From CAZFBA01 sp964517135 (GTDB lineage: Bacteria > Cyanobacteriota > Vampirovibrionia > JBFMGH01): a stretch of 35,047 nt of DNA. The notes beneath the pieces are model-generated. The model was not told where the DNA came from and ran no database searches. It worked only from the letters and a program-made list of their open reading frames with translations. Position 1 is the first letter of the stretch, and each line of letters opens with the position of its first letter. Location: the NCBI GenBank assembly GCA_964517135.1, contig CAZFBA010000038.1, positions 1-35,047 on the forward strand. Direction: 5' to 3'. A program made the translations under genes and the position numbers. Shown piece by piece: positions 18,363 through 26,597 of this stretch.

Positions 18363-18526
18363 AAAGCCAGCTCATTTTATGTAAACCTATACAGGGTCAG
18401 GTTATTATCTGATTCAAGCTTAGACAGGACTATGAAAAGAATTTATTCAACTCTATTCACATATAATTGCTTTAGGAATCAGAATCTGATAGATTGTTTG
18501 AAAAGCAAATAAAAGCTATATAAGAG

Positions 18527-18599
18527 GCCAGCATAGCTCAGCAGGTAGAGCAGCGGTTTCGTAAACCGCAGGTCACGAGTTCAAGTCTCGTTGCTGGCT
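18527..18599 (+). tRNA. tRNA-Thr (anticodon CGT)
   Basis: A full cloverleaf is readable: acceptor GCCAGCA pairs with TGCTGGC, the D stem is GCTC/GAGC, and the anticodon stem GCGGT/ACCGC has loop TTCGTAA (anticodon CGT at 18560-18562, reading ACG). The T stem is ACGAG/CTCGT with TTCAAGT. The discriminator is T and no CCA is encoded. A tyrosine integrase follows 106 bases later, so the 3' half is a likely attachment site. I found no repeat of the 3' end elsewhere in the window. Confidence 0.95.
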
Positions 18600-18705
18600 T
18601 TTTATTTATAAAGGTTTTAGGCGGTTTGACATTTTTTAAATTTCGTATCTGGTGTCCATATGGTGTACCGTCAAATTTAGTAAGCTTAATTTAGGATGAT
18701 CAGAG
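18600..18705. other. Possible attachment-side/arm-site region next to tRNA-Thr
   Basis: The 106 bases between the tRNA and the integrase stop hold a TGGTGT repeat (TGGTGTCCA and TGGTGTACC about 11 bases apart) inside an inverted TTTGAC/GTCAAA pair. Such short repeats beside an integrase gene can be arm-type binding sites. This is inference only. Confidence 0.3.
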
Positions 18706-19566
18706 TTAGTCACTATGGGAAGTTTTTTTAATGTTGTTTTTGTTTGTTTTGTTGAAATTATCAAGAGCTTTTACAGCTTCAAGTTTTCTTTCAGGTACAG
18801 GGTGAGCATATCTTTGAGTTGTTTGTATTGATGCATGTCCTAAAATCTCTTGAACTACAATTAAATCAATACCAGAGGCAACCATTCTGGTAGCTGCTGT
18901 ATGTCTTAAATCATGGAAGACAAGCCCTTTAATCCCTGCTTGCTTGCATAAAGTATTAAATGATCTTTTAAGATCATAATAGGCACAACCTGTTTGAGGG
19001 TTTGCAAAAACATATTCATTTTGACTGTTATTTTTTAACTTCATTAAGTGGGTCTTTAGTGTTTTGCTTAAAGGTATTTTTCTAATTTTGCCAGATTTGG
19101 TTTTTCTGACAGTAATATAATTATTGACTAAATCAACATTATTCCAGTTTAAATTGAGTATTTCACCTTTTCTCATGCCGGTGTGTAATGCACAGATTAA
19201 TATTGGTTTCATATATTCCAGATTATCTTTGCATAAAGCAAGTAATTGAGCTTCTTCATATGGTTCAAGATATCTTTCTCTCTTGGATTCTTCTCTTAAT
19301 GGTCTGACTCTGTGAGCACTACAAGGATTCTCATCAATCCAGTTGTTATCAATAGCAATATTAAACATTTTCCTGAGAATTGCTGTCTCCCTATTAATGC
19401 TTGCAGGAGTTAAGGGTGTTCCATTCTTCTTTTTGTGTCTCTTTCTTTCAAGTCTGTATTTTTCAATCATCATCGGGGTGATTTCGTTTATTTTTTTATT
19501 GCCAAAGAATTCTCTTAGTTGTTTGACTCGTGAGCGGTCCTTTTTCCAGGAGAGATTATTCGTCAT
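18706..19566 (-). CDS. Tyrosine integrase, N-terminally truncated
   Basis: The enzyme is a site-specific recombinase of the phage-integrase family. The catalytic residues are all present: R132 (HTGMRKGE), K157, H218 and R221 (HDLRHT), H244 (LGHAS) and nucleophile Y253. The core-binding SAM-like domain begins right at the start. The same frame continues upstream with LKLADAYTDYA, which looks homologous to the start of that domain, but there is no ATG or GTG before a TAA at 19651-19653. The arm-type binding domain usual for these enzymes is missing. ATG 19566 has no ribosome site. It is probably a remnant of the integrase that used tRNA-Thr, and whether it is still expressed is doubtful. Confidence 0.85.
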   Translation of the reverse strand: MTNNLSWKKDRSRVKQLREFFGNKKINEITPMMIEKYRLERKRHKKKNGTPLTPASINRETAILRKMFNIAIDNNWIDENPCSAHRVRPLREESKRERYLEPYEEAQLLALCKDNLEYMKPILICALHTGMRKGEILNLNWNNVDLVNNYITVRKTKSGKIRKIPLSKTLKTHLMKLKNNSQNEYVFANPQTGCAYYDLKRSFNTLCKQAGIKGLVFHDLRHTAATRMVASGIDLIVVQEILGHASIQTTQRYAHPVPERKLEAVKALDNFNKTNKNNIKKTSHSD

Positions 19567-19679
19567 AGCATAATCTGTATAGGCATCAGCTAGCTTTAAA
19601 GCATTTTCATCACAATCTTGAATTCGTTTTACAGGAAAGCATTGATAAATTTATACTTGAATCATCAAAAGCGTATCTG

Positions 19680-20126
19680 ATGAAAGAAAATTGTCGCTCA
19701 AGCATAAATAAACCTTATACCGATACTACGTTTTCAAATAAATTTGTTTCTGAAATAAATAAGTTAGATAAAAAATTAATTAAACGAAGGTTAGGTGCAC
19801 CTAAGCCAGGTGGAAGTGATGCAAAATTCAATGTTGACATAAAAACACTTGCAAAAGCATATAGAGAGAATATAGATAAATTTAAAAGATTAAAAGAATC
19901 TTACAAGAAGCTGAATAAGAGTAATCCCAATGATTGGAAGGAGGTGATTACTTTAGAATTCCCAACAATACCAGAGCATATTATTGATATGCTTGTGCAT
20001 AAGGGTAATTACCCTTCAATACTTACTTATGAGTATTTAAGATGCTTGTTTCCAGATTTGGAAGGAGCTGAAATAGATACTATAAAAAAACTTGAATTAA
20101 ATGGTAGAAAACTTTTAAAAAACTAA
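19680..20126 (+). CDS. Hypothetical protein in integration module
   Basis: The 148-aa basic protein is not recognised. It has a Lys-rich helical N-half (KLDKKLIKRRLGAPKPGG, then KRLKESYKKLNK) and a C-half with helices (YPSILTYEYLRCLFPD). There is no signal peptide or membrane segment. ATG 19680 has no evident ribosome site, so the start is uncertain. It is divergent from the truncated integrase and heads the co-directional set leading to the second recombinase (105 bases to the next start), which suggests a mobile-element accessory protein. Confidence 0.55.
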   Translation: MKENCRSSINKPYTDTTFSNKFVSEINKLDKKLIKRRLGAPKPGGSDAKFNVDIKTLAKAYRENIDKFKRLKESYKKLNKSNPNDWKEVITLEFPTIPEHIIDMLVHKGNYPSILTYEYLRCLFPDLEGAEIDTIKKLELNGRKLLKN

Positions 20127-20231
20127 ATTATCCAGGGATTTCATTATTATCATAATGAAAGTTGCCGTCTTTTTCGATTTTGGTTGCTATCATTACATTG
20201 TAGGTTACTTCAATGTAAGGATAGATATATC

Positions 20232-20639
20232 ATGACGGAACAAAAGAATGCAAATAACGCAGATGACCTTTTCTTAAGCGTGGAGGAGGCTGCAAAATTA
20301 ATGAAAATAAAGGTGGAAACTGTGTATACCATGCTTTCAGATACTGGCTCGCAGGGAGGGAAGCCTCGTAACCGATTTCCCAAACGTTTATACGTTAGAT
20401 TAGGTAGCAGAGTACTTTTTATCAAGGAAAAATTGCTAGAATGGTTGCTTGCTGGAGCAGAGTTTGAGATGAATAAGCCTACAATTCAAGAAACAAAGAA
20501 GCGTAAGCCCGTAAAACGTGCTAAAATAAAAAAAGAGTCTATCTGTAATGACGAAGATATAGACTCTGAAGTTAAATCTGATAATAAATATAAGAGAAAT
20601 CCTATACGCAGGGTAAATGATGAAAGTGTTGATCTATAA
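20232..20639 (+). CDS. Excisionase-like HTH protein
   Basis: The 135-aa DNA-binding protein carries an HTH_17/MerR-like fold typical of excisionases and recombination directionality factors: LSVEEAAKLMKIKVETVYTM (about residues 15-34), a wing with RLYVRLGSRVLFIKEKLLEWL, then a basic C-terminal tail (KKRKPVKRAKIKK). I chose ATG 20232 with AAGGAT about 8 bases upstream; the longer frame from 20184 has no site. It lies upstream of the HTH/zinc-ribbon gene and the recombinase on the same strand, so it is likely to control the direction of recombination or the operon's transcription. Confidence 0.75.
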   Translation: MTEQKNANNADDLFLSVEEAAKLMKIKVETVYTMLSDTGSQGGKPRNRFPKRLYVRLGSRVLFIKEKLLEWLLAGAEFEMNKPTIQETKKRKPVKRAKIKKESICNDEDIDSEVKSDNKYKRNPIRRVNDESVDL

Positions 20640-20756
20640 TGTGCCCGTAAATAAGTAGTTAAGAGTACATTATGCCTATAAAATGCTTATAATTATACAG
20701 TTAAATGAATCCCTATCTGTAGAGTTGTTTACCCATGTGTTATAAGGAGTTTGTAA

Positions 20757-21230
20757 ATGTTAAAAAATTATGATATTAGGAAAATAAAAGGTTTTCATAG
20801 TTATACTGTGAAGGAATTGGCAGCATTATTTCGAATAACACCACGAGCTGTGCAGGGCATGCTTACCAAAGGCCTTAAAAAAATTGACAATAAACGACCA
20901 ATATTAATTAGGGGTGATGATTTTATTGAATATGAGCGACAGAGAAGAAAAAAACGGCGTTCAAAATCTGATAGCTTAAATTTAATTTATTGTGTAGCCT
21001 GTAAAGATCATGTAATTCCCCATAATAAGATGGTTCTTATTGTCAAAAGTGGTAAAATGCTAGGCGGCGGAAAAGAAAAGATAACAATAAAAGCTAAATG
21101 TCCGGAATGTAAGAACATAATAAACAGGTTTGGAAGTGTTAATGAATTAGATGAATTAAATAAAATCTTTCAAATGGTTCCAACGCTCGATGATTTATCA
21201 AACAAAAAACGAGCCAGTAAGAGTTACTAG
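20757..21230 (+). CDS. HTH / zinc-ribbon DNA-binding protein
   Basis: The 157-aa protein has an N-terminal HTH (YTVKELAALFRITPRAVQGM, about residues 16-35), a basic linker (RQRRKKRRSKS), and a C-terminal treble-clef-like zinc ribbon with CVACKDH and CPECKN (two Cys pairs). AAGGAG lies 7 bases upstream of ATG 20757. It precedes the second tyrosine recombinase by 38 bases and is almost certainly co-transcribed with it. Proteins of this layout next to a tyrosine recombinase recur in integrative elements, so it probably helps assemble the recombination complex. That role is inference. Confidence 0.72.
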   Translation: MLKNYDIRKIKGFHSYTVKELAALFRITPRAVQGMLTKGLKKIDNKRPILIRGDDFIEYERQRRKKRRSKSDSLNLIYCVACKDHVIPHNKMVLIVKSGKMLGGGKEKITIKAKCPECKNIINRFGSVNELDELNKIFQMVPTLDDLSNKKRASKSY

Positions 21231-21268
21231 CCCATTTCAAATTAAATTATAACAAAAAGGAACAGAAT

Positions 21269-22417
21269 ATGGGTAAATATAACGCTACAAATGTACGTAT
21301 GATCTGGAGATACAAAAATTATCTGTTTAATACTGGCAGATACACGCAAAAAACCATTGATCAAAAATTAAAAGCTTTAGAAAACTATCAGAAAATTACA
21401 AATTATAAAGATTTTAGTAGGTTTACACTTAGGGATGTAGAGAAATATAAAGAACAGATGAGCATTACGAATCACAATCCTGGTAGTTCAAATTACTATT
21501 CTATACATACTGTAGCTAACTGGCGTAATCATGTTAAGCATTTTTTTCTGTGGTTAATAACGCAGAAAGGCTATAAACATCTTCCAAAGTCCGATATTGA
21601 ATATTTAAATTTAAATAAAGACGAGTTCAATACCTTAAAAAACTACATGGCAGGCAGTTATCCCAGTTATGAAATTATAAAAAAACTGTTTGAAAGTATT
21701 AATGATTCATCTGAAATTGGTAAAAGAGATAAGTTTCTGGTTGCGTTTCTGTTTCTAACAGGTATTAGAACTGATGCTTTAATATCGTTACCGGTTAAAG
21801 CTATTGATACCAAGAGAAAAGTGGTTTTTCAAAATCCAGGATTTAAAGTGAGAACTAAACGAAATAAGAAATTTGCCAGTATAATTATGAATTTTGACCA
21901 GGAGATGCAGAATTACGTATTCAAATACATTGATTTTTTGCTCAAAGAGAAAATGTTTGGATCTGATGCTCCAGTATTTCCAGCAACTTTGCTTGAGCAT
22001 AAAGAAGGTACATATTGTTATGAGGCAAGTAAACTTGTTAATGACTATTATAAAACTTCTCAAGCAATCAATAATGTGTTACGTCAACGATTCAAGGTGG
22101 CTGGAATGGACTACTATAGACCACATTCCTTTAGACACGCTAATGCATATTACGCTCCAAGAGCGTGTAAAAATGCTTTAGAGTTTAAAGCAGTTAGTGA
22201 GCACTTAGGCCATAGTAGTATACTTACATCATTAAGCTCTTATAGTAGACTAAATGAGGATATGGTTATCAGTATCCTCATAAAAATGGATTTTTCTCTT
22301 GATAAAAAAGCTGATGATTTTGATATCAATATTGAGGAAATTCAAAATCTTCCTGAAGCTTTTCAGGAAATTGTTAGAAATCTTATAAAGCAAAACAAAG
22401 ATCAAAACGGCTTTTAG
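21269..22417 (+). CDS. Site-specific tyrosine recombinase
   Basis: A complete 382-aa recombinase. The N-terminal SAM-like core-binding domain covers about residues 8-110. The catalytic domain has R167 (LTGIRTDAL), a Lys cluster at 194-201 for the beta-turn Lys, H286 and R289 (RPHSFRH), H315 (LGHSS) and nucleophile Y325. A C-terminal tail of about 50 residues is extra. It is the third gene of the HTH/HTH-zinc/recombinase set and ends in a strong terminator. A 12-5-12 inverted repeat 210 bases downstream may be its crossover site. It is not orthologous to XerC/XerD by eye, so an element-borne integrase is the better call. Confidence 0.88.
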   Translation: MGKYNATNVRMIWRYKNYLFNTGRYTQKTIDQKLKALENYQKITNYKDFSRFTLRDVEKYKEQMSITNHNPGSSNYYSIHTVANWRNHVKHFFLWLITQKGYKHLPKSDIEYLNLNKDEFNTLKNYMAGSYPSYEIIKKLFESINDSSEIGKRDKFLVAFLFLTGIRTDALISLPVKAIDTKRKVVFQNPGFKVRTKRNKKFASIIMNFDQEMQNYVFKYIDFLLKEKMFGSDAPVFPATLLEHKEGTYCYEASKLVNDYYKTSQAINNVLRQRFKVAGMDYYRPHSFRHANAYYAPRACKNALEFKAVSEHLGHSSILTSLSSYSRLNEDMVISILIKMDFSLDKKADDFDINIEEIQNLPEAFQEIVRNLIKQNKDQNGF

Positions 22418-22444
22418 GCTAGCTACATAATGACCAATATTGTT

Positions 22445-22471
22445 AAACTGCAACAATTGTTGCAGTTTTTT
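22445..22471 (+). terminator. Rho-independent terminator after the recombinase gene
   Basis: The stem AAACTGCAAC/GTTGCAGTTT (10 bp, perfect) closes an AATT loop and runs into TTTTTT on the plus strand, 27 bases after the recombinase stop. Confidence 0.85.
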
Positions 22472-22628
22472 GGTTGTGTTTGATGCTTTTTTCAAATAAA
22501 TAGTATCTTTTTTCCTGTTGTCAGGAGATTATTAATATTTATGTTACTGTTTATGATGAATATAAAGCTATTATATATTATAGTCTGGCCTGGTTCATAA
22601 TGTTCATAAATATTTATCCTAGTTGATA

Positions 22629-22657
22629 TAATTAAGTTGCAAACAGCAACTTAATTA
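22629..22657. repeat. Inverted repeat 12-5-12, possible recombinase core site
   Basis: TAATTAAGTTGC and its exact inverse GCAACTTAATTA flank the 5-base spacer AAACA. No T-run follows, so it is not a terminator. Arms of 11-13 bp around a short spacer are the shape of tyrosine-recombinase crossover sites. A hairpin acting in RNA is the alternative. The rest of the gap 22472-22814 is AT-rich with no visible gene. Confidence 0.45.
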
Positions 22658-22814
22658 CAGTGAAATATGTGTCTAAATTTATTATTTTATATCAAGTTTT
22701 GTCTATTTGTATCTTTTAAGTGTAATAATTATCAGGATAGTATAAGAATTATATTAACTAAACTAATGTTATTAAACAACATTGCTTAAAGCAAATTTTA
22801 TTAATTTTGTAGAG

Positions 22815-23198
22815 TTATTTAGATGGTTTGTGAGATTGTCTTGAGGTTTTAATTTTTAACATGTTGAGAATTTCAGCCTTTTTATGACGACCCAGATCCC
22901 TGTAACATTCTAATAACTCCTTTTCGTCATCTTTTAAAATATACAATTCTTCTAAAAATATTTTATATTCTGCAATTCCAGCAAGTTTGATCAAATCCAC
23001 TATTGATAATTCATATATTTTAGCTATTTTAACAATGTTTTCTATAGAGGGTTTAGTCTTTTTTCGGTAGGAGCTAATACCTGTTTCCAGTTCCATTAGT
23101 CTTGTATGGCTTATTCCAATTAATTTAGCAGCACGCCTTATGCTCCACCCTTTTTGTTCTCTAATTTCTTTTATTTTATTACTGAATTTAGCTGTCAC
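22815..23198 (-). CDS. XRE-family repressor
   Basis: The 127-aa regulator has an N-terminal Cro/C1 HTH (IREQKGWSIRRAAKLIGISH, about residues 10-29, with a long DNA-facing loop SSYRKKTKPS). The C-terminal half contains an acidic helix (LKDDEKELLECYRDLG) and a basic end. The start is GTG 23198 with GAGGA about 8 bases upstream. It diverges from the small secreted protein, and the shared intergenic region holds a cluster of AT dyads, so it probably represses itself and perhaps the divergent gene. It is likely the regulator of the integrative element. Confidence 0.85.
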   Translation of the reverse strand: MTAKFSNKIKEIREQKGWSIRRAAKLIGISHTRLMELETGISSYRKKTKPSIENIVKIAKIYELSIVDLIKLAGIAEYKIFLEELYILKDDEKELLECYRDLGRHKKAEILNMLKIKTSRQSHKPSK

Positions 23199-23235
23199 GA
23201 ATAATTTCCTCGATTGTTTTAATCAAGGTTAACTT

Positions 23236-23270
23236 GCATATACGGCATATATACACACCAGTATATATAC
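23236..23270. promoter_or_regulatory. Operator-like cluster of related AT dyads
   Basis: Three related sites lie in a row: GCATATAC (23236-23243), GCATATATAC (23245-23254) and the perfect palindrome GTATATATAC (23261-23270). They sit 40-70 bases upstream of the XRE start on its template side, where an autorepressor would bind. The rest of 23271-23480 shows only a ribosome site for the next gene. Confidence 0.4.
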
Positions 23271-23480
23271 CTTTTCTACAAGGGAATAAATAACTATATT
23301 TGTTTTATAATACTTGTCAATTAAGGATTAAACGTCTAAAATAAATATAATCATATTAAAATTTAGTTATAGAAATGTTCTTTTAACAGAAGTAGGAGTA
23401 ATTTAAGCCGTTTATTGTATTTATGCCATGGCATTAACCAGTTTAAATAAATTGAATTTAGAGAAGAAAGGAGTTTTTTA

Positions 23481-23804
23481 ATGCGTAAAAGAAATTTAAT
23501 TATTAGTTGTGCTCTATTTTTAGTTATTTTTTTAGGAAATGGTACGGTATATGCACAGGAACGTTATACTAATGATGGTTATATCTGTGCTATGACAGAA
23601 GGTTATTTAGATGAGTTATTAAGTTATTTAGCAGTTGGTGATAAAACGGCTGCTGATCAAATGATGAAACAGGGCAAAACTTTTATGTTAAAAGGTGGAG
23701 TTAAAGTTTATATAATGGAATACCCATCAGGTTCAGGCAAAGTAAAAATAAGACCAGCGGGAAATACTGGTACCTGCTGGACTGTTACAGGAGCACTTAA
23801 ATAA
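23481..23804 (+). CDS. Small secreted protein
   Basis: A 107-aa exported protein. The signal peptide (RKRNLIISCALFLVIFLGNG) is cleaved near VYAQE. The mature part of about 83 residues has two Cys (CAMTEG, and CWTVTG near the end) that may form one disulfide, a helix around YLDELLSYLAVGDKTAADQM, and a beta-rich end (VKVYIMEYP, KVKIRPAG). ATG 23481 has GAAAGGAG 7 bases upstream. It may be the cargo or an immunity-type protein of the integrative element. I do not recognise the family. Confidence 0.65.
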   Translation: MRKRNLIISCALFLVIFLGNGTVYAQERYTNDGYICAMTEGYLDELLSYLAVGDKTAADQMMKQGKTFMLKGGVKVYIMEYPSGSGKVKIRPAGNTGTCWTVTGALK

Positions 23805-23997
23805 ACAATACAATATAGCAAAATGAAAATATTATCGTTGTAAATAATCATTTTATAGTTGTAATGACTATATAACTTAAACAATATTAATAAATAGAGA
23901 GTAATATACTTGTTTTAGGAATCGTTTTTAAGGGCTTTTAAGTGTTTTAGGTGGGTAAATAGCCTAAAAGTATTTTTAGGGGCTTTAACGAGGCTAG

Positions 23998-24120
23998 AAA
24001 TGGGGTCAGGTCAGGACCACTTATTAGTTGAATTTTTTATCTCGTTTGAGCTGAAAGCTTATTATTGATTGCATTTACGTATTCCTTTGAAGCAAGATAC
24101 CCTATTCGTTTGTTTTTCCG
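23998..24120 (-). mobile_element. IS3-family scar (end repeat and transposase tail)
   Basis: At 23998-24013 the bases AAATGGGGTCAGGTCA are the inverse of the IS end seen at 29929. From 24120 down to 24037 the minus strand encodes KRIGYLASKEYVNAI and a stop, which looks like the C-terminal tail of an IS3-family OrfB. No other part of the element remains. The OLD-nuclease stop codon (24102) lies inside this scar, so the last few residues of that protein come from IS sequence. The gap 23805-23997 holds only a weak TTTTAGG/CCTAAAA stem (23945-23969). Confidence 0.6.
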
Positions 24121-25970
24121 TTCCTAAAATAATCTTCTGAAATGTAATAATGATCTTCTTGAGACATTTTAGGATATTTGCAACTTAGCTCAAATGCTTT
24201 GGCTTCAATATTTCCTTGAAAATTATTTCCAAGAATTTCATCTCTCCATCTTATTAAGGTGCCTTCAACAATTCTAATTATTTCAATATTAAGCTGATCT
24301 TTTGACTTTACGTTCTCTTCTAGTAGCTTTTTTAAATTAGAACCTTCTGGAACACATACACCCGTTGATTTAATTACATCCTTATATGAATCAAGGTCAG
24401 CTCCCTGCAATACTTGTATTTTGCCATTTGTGCAATCTAACAACACCTTTTGCTTTTTATAACTATTTTGAATCGCCGGATCTAAATTATTGTAAGTTTT
24501 GGGATCCAGTAATGAGATTTCACACTCACATAATACATTATTTTCGTATTGGCAATTAATGTATTCATTTGTAGCTTTACGGTATTTTACCGATTGATCA
24601 CCATATAATATTTGTTTTGTTTGATAAATTTTCTCTTCGTTACCCTCCTGAGCAATCACATGAACAATTTCTGGGTAATAATACTCTATTTCTCTTTTTT
24701 TCCAGATATAGCAGGTATGTCCCTTCTTTTCTAATACGTTTTTAAATCTTGTTGCTTGAAAAGCAGGTGAATCGACAGGTTTTGCATCTCTATCATGAAT
24801 CCATAAAATGTAATTTTGGGCAGTTGTCAAATTTTGAATATCTATTTCTTTCTTTGTAATTGAATTTGCTGCACCACCCCCATACTGTTGTATAGTGATG
24901 GATAAATCCTTAAAGTCATCTTTGTATAGCTGTTTTATAATATATTCAAGAAAAATTGTGTCATTTTTGCCTTCTACCATTACACATATGTCTGTATTAA
25001 AAATATCACTTGCTTTTAATCCCATTTCATTCAGTAATTGATTCATCGAATCTGGTGGAACAGGGGTTATCGATCTTGTTCCTTGTTTATTGGTCATTTT
25101 ATAAAAATTCACGTTTTCGTAATAATTGAAAATTACTGGAGAATGGGTGGTAATAAGAAACTGAATATTCCTATCATCAGCTAATTTGATTAATAATTCC
25201 ATGAATTTTCTTTGTAATTCAGGATGTAAGCTATTTTCTGGTTCATCTAATAATATAACTTCTGCTTTTGAAATAATTATTTTTACGAGTACTTCCAGAA
25301 AATGCTTTAACCCCATTCCAGAATAGAGAATATCTAGATTATGTCCATTTTCCTGATATATGATAGTTGCCTTATCATCTTCTGTTCTTAAGCTTTCTAG
25401 TACTTCAATTTCTGGAAAATAAGTGATAATCTGATTTAAGATGTCTTTGTAATTTTCTATAGTATATCCCTGTTGATTATTTTCAGCATAATATTTTAAA
25501 GAAAAAAGTATATCGAGAGAAGAAATATTATAATAATTGTTTGCAGTCACTTGTTGCATAACATATTGAGGAGTTTGATGCTTTCTGTTCAATAATGGAT
25601 TAAAATTAGTTGGTGAAATCATAACAGTTTTAAATCTATCTCTATCACTGGGAGCATAAGTGTGAACAGATGTATAATTATTTTGAATCCTAATAGGATA
25701 ATAAATATTATCACCATAATGCGTAAAATAAATTTCTATTAAAAAGTCTTGTGTATCTGGTACAAGATCTTTAATATGAAGTTTCTCATGAAAAGCATTA
25801 AGGTTATTGTGATTACTTCTTAAAAGAATGCTTGCTGCTTCAAATGCTTGTAACAGGGTGGTTTTTCCAGAATTATTTTTCCCTATGAAAACATTTAGCT
25901 TACCACAATTATTAATTTCAATATCTTTTAAGCCTTTGAAATGTTTAATTTTAAAATGTCTAATTAGCAT
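24102..25970 (-). CDS. OLD-family ATPase/TOPRIM nuclease
   Basis: The 622-aa protein joins an ABC/SMC-like ATPase to a TOPRIM nuclease, as in class 1 OLD (overcoming lysogenization defect) proteins. Walker A GKNNSGKTT is at residues 30-38, the signature-like YSGMGLKHF at 216-224, Walker B ILLDEPE at 239-245 with the D-loop, and the His switch THSP at 275-278. The TOPRIM acids are E333 (VEGKND) and D393/D395 (HDRDAK). The start ATG 25970 gives the usual LIRHFKIKHFKGLKD opening; the longer frame runs back into the IS3 remnant. No UvrD-like partner is nearby, so this is not Gabija. It is a likely phage-defence gene, hemmed in by IS scars on both sides. Confidence 0.85.
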   Translation of the reverse strand: MLIRHFKIKHFKGLKDIEINNCGKLNVFIGKNNSGKTTLLQAFEAASILLRSNHNNLNAFHEKLHIKDLVPDTQDFLIEIYFTHYGDNIYYPIRIQNNYTSVHTYAPSDRDRFKTVMISPTNFNPLLNRKHQTPQYVMQQVTANNYYNISSLDILFSLKYYAENNQQGYTIENYKDILNQIITYFPEIEVLESLRTEDDKATIIYQENGHNLDILYSGMGLKHFLEVLVKIIISKAEVILLDEPENSLHPELQRKFMELLIKLADDRNIQFLITTHSPVIFNYYENVNFYKMTNKQGTRSITPVPPDSMNQLLNEMGLKASDIFNTDICVMVEGKNDTIFLEYIIKQLYKDDFKDLSITIQQYGGGAANSITKKEIDIQNLTTAQNYILWIHDRDAKPVDSPAFQATRFKNVLEKKGHTCYIWKKREIEYYYPEIVHVIAQEGNEEKIYQTKQILYGDQSVKYRKATNEYINCQYENNVLCECEISLLDPKTYNNLDPAIQNSYKKQKVLLDCTNGKIQVLQGADLDSYKDVIKSTGVCVPEGSNLKKLLEENVKSKDQLNIEIIRIVEGTLIRWRDEILGNNFQGNIEAKAFELSCKYPKMSQEDHYYISEDYFRNGKTNE

Positions 25971-25977
25971 AAGTCTT

Positions 25978-26466
25978 TTAATAATAACACAAAGAATTTT
26001 CAATAGAAAGATACCTTCTGAAGTATACTTCAGAAGGTGGCAGGCCGCCGAGAGCGCTATGATGCCTGTCATTATTGTAATCCCAGATATAGTTACCGAT
26101 ATTAAGAGCAGCATCAGGCGTATTATCGTATGCCTTCAGGTATACTTCTTCGTATTTAAGACTGCGCCAGAATCTTTCTATGAATACATTATCAATAAAA
26201 CTGCCTTTACCATCCATACTGATAGCAATACCATTATTTACCAGTATTTCGGTAAATTCGTTACTCGTAAACTGGCTTCCCTGATCGGTGTTAAATATTT
26301 CAGGTTTGTCGTATTTCTCAATAGCTTCTTGCAATGCCTCTTTGCAGAAATGGACATCCATGGTATTTGATAATCGCCACGAAACAATATATCTTGAGTG
26401 CCAATCCATAATAGCGACAAGGTAAAGAAAGCCCTTCTTTATGGGAATGTATGAAATATCAGCAAT
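25978..26466 (-). pseudogene. IS3-family transposase OrfB, 5'-truncated
   Basis: The C-terminal two thirds of an IS3-family DDE transposase remain (rve domain): ADISYIPIKKGFLYLVAIMD, then NTDQGSQFTS (second Asp), GKGSFIDNVFIERFWRSLKY (Glu) and HSALGGLPPSEVYF. The orfA gene and the N-terminus of OrfB are gone: upstream of ADISY the frame reads LLLII with no homology. The C-terminal YFRRYLSIENSLCYY probably includes foreign sequence. It ends 7 bases before the OLD gene. It is inactive. Confidence 0.85.
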
Positions 26467-26530
26467 TATTAATAAAAGACTGATGAGACAGAAATTTGTA
26501 AATATTAATCGAGAATCTCAAGTTATAAAT

Positions 26531-26553
26531 TGAAACTTAAATGGGGAAGGTCA
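26531..26553 (-). mobile_element. Left terminal repeat of the deleted IS3 element
   Basis: Read on the minus strand from 26553 this is TGACCTTCCCCATTTAAGTT, clearly related to the IS ends at 29929 and 34995 (TGACCTGMCCCCATTTAGGT). With the OrfB fragment next to it (25978-26466), it shows an IS3 element whose orfA and orfB start have been deleted. From 26467 to 26530 only residual AT-rich IS sequence is seen. Confidence 0.6.
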
Positions 26554-26597
26554 TATGTTACAAAAATTTCTTCTCTCAGTTGGTTTTCACATAACAA

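Noticed and set aside
21894..22181. Second plus-strand frame of 95 aa inside the recombinase gene
   Set aside because: It overlaps the catalytic domain of the recombinase in another frame and has no start signal.
25971..26114. Longer N-terminus for the OLD nuclease
   Set aside because: It runs through the IS3 transposase remnant in another frame. The family opening LIRHFKIKHFKG starts at 25970.
24102..26114. Gabija system (GajA/GajB)
   Set aside because: The OLD protein is GajA-like in general layout, but no UvrD/PcrA-like helicase gene lies beside it.
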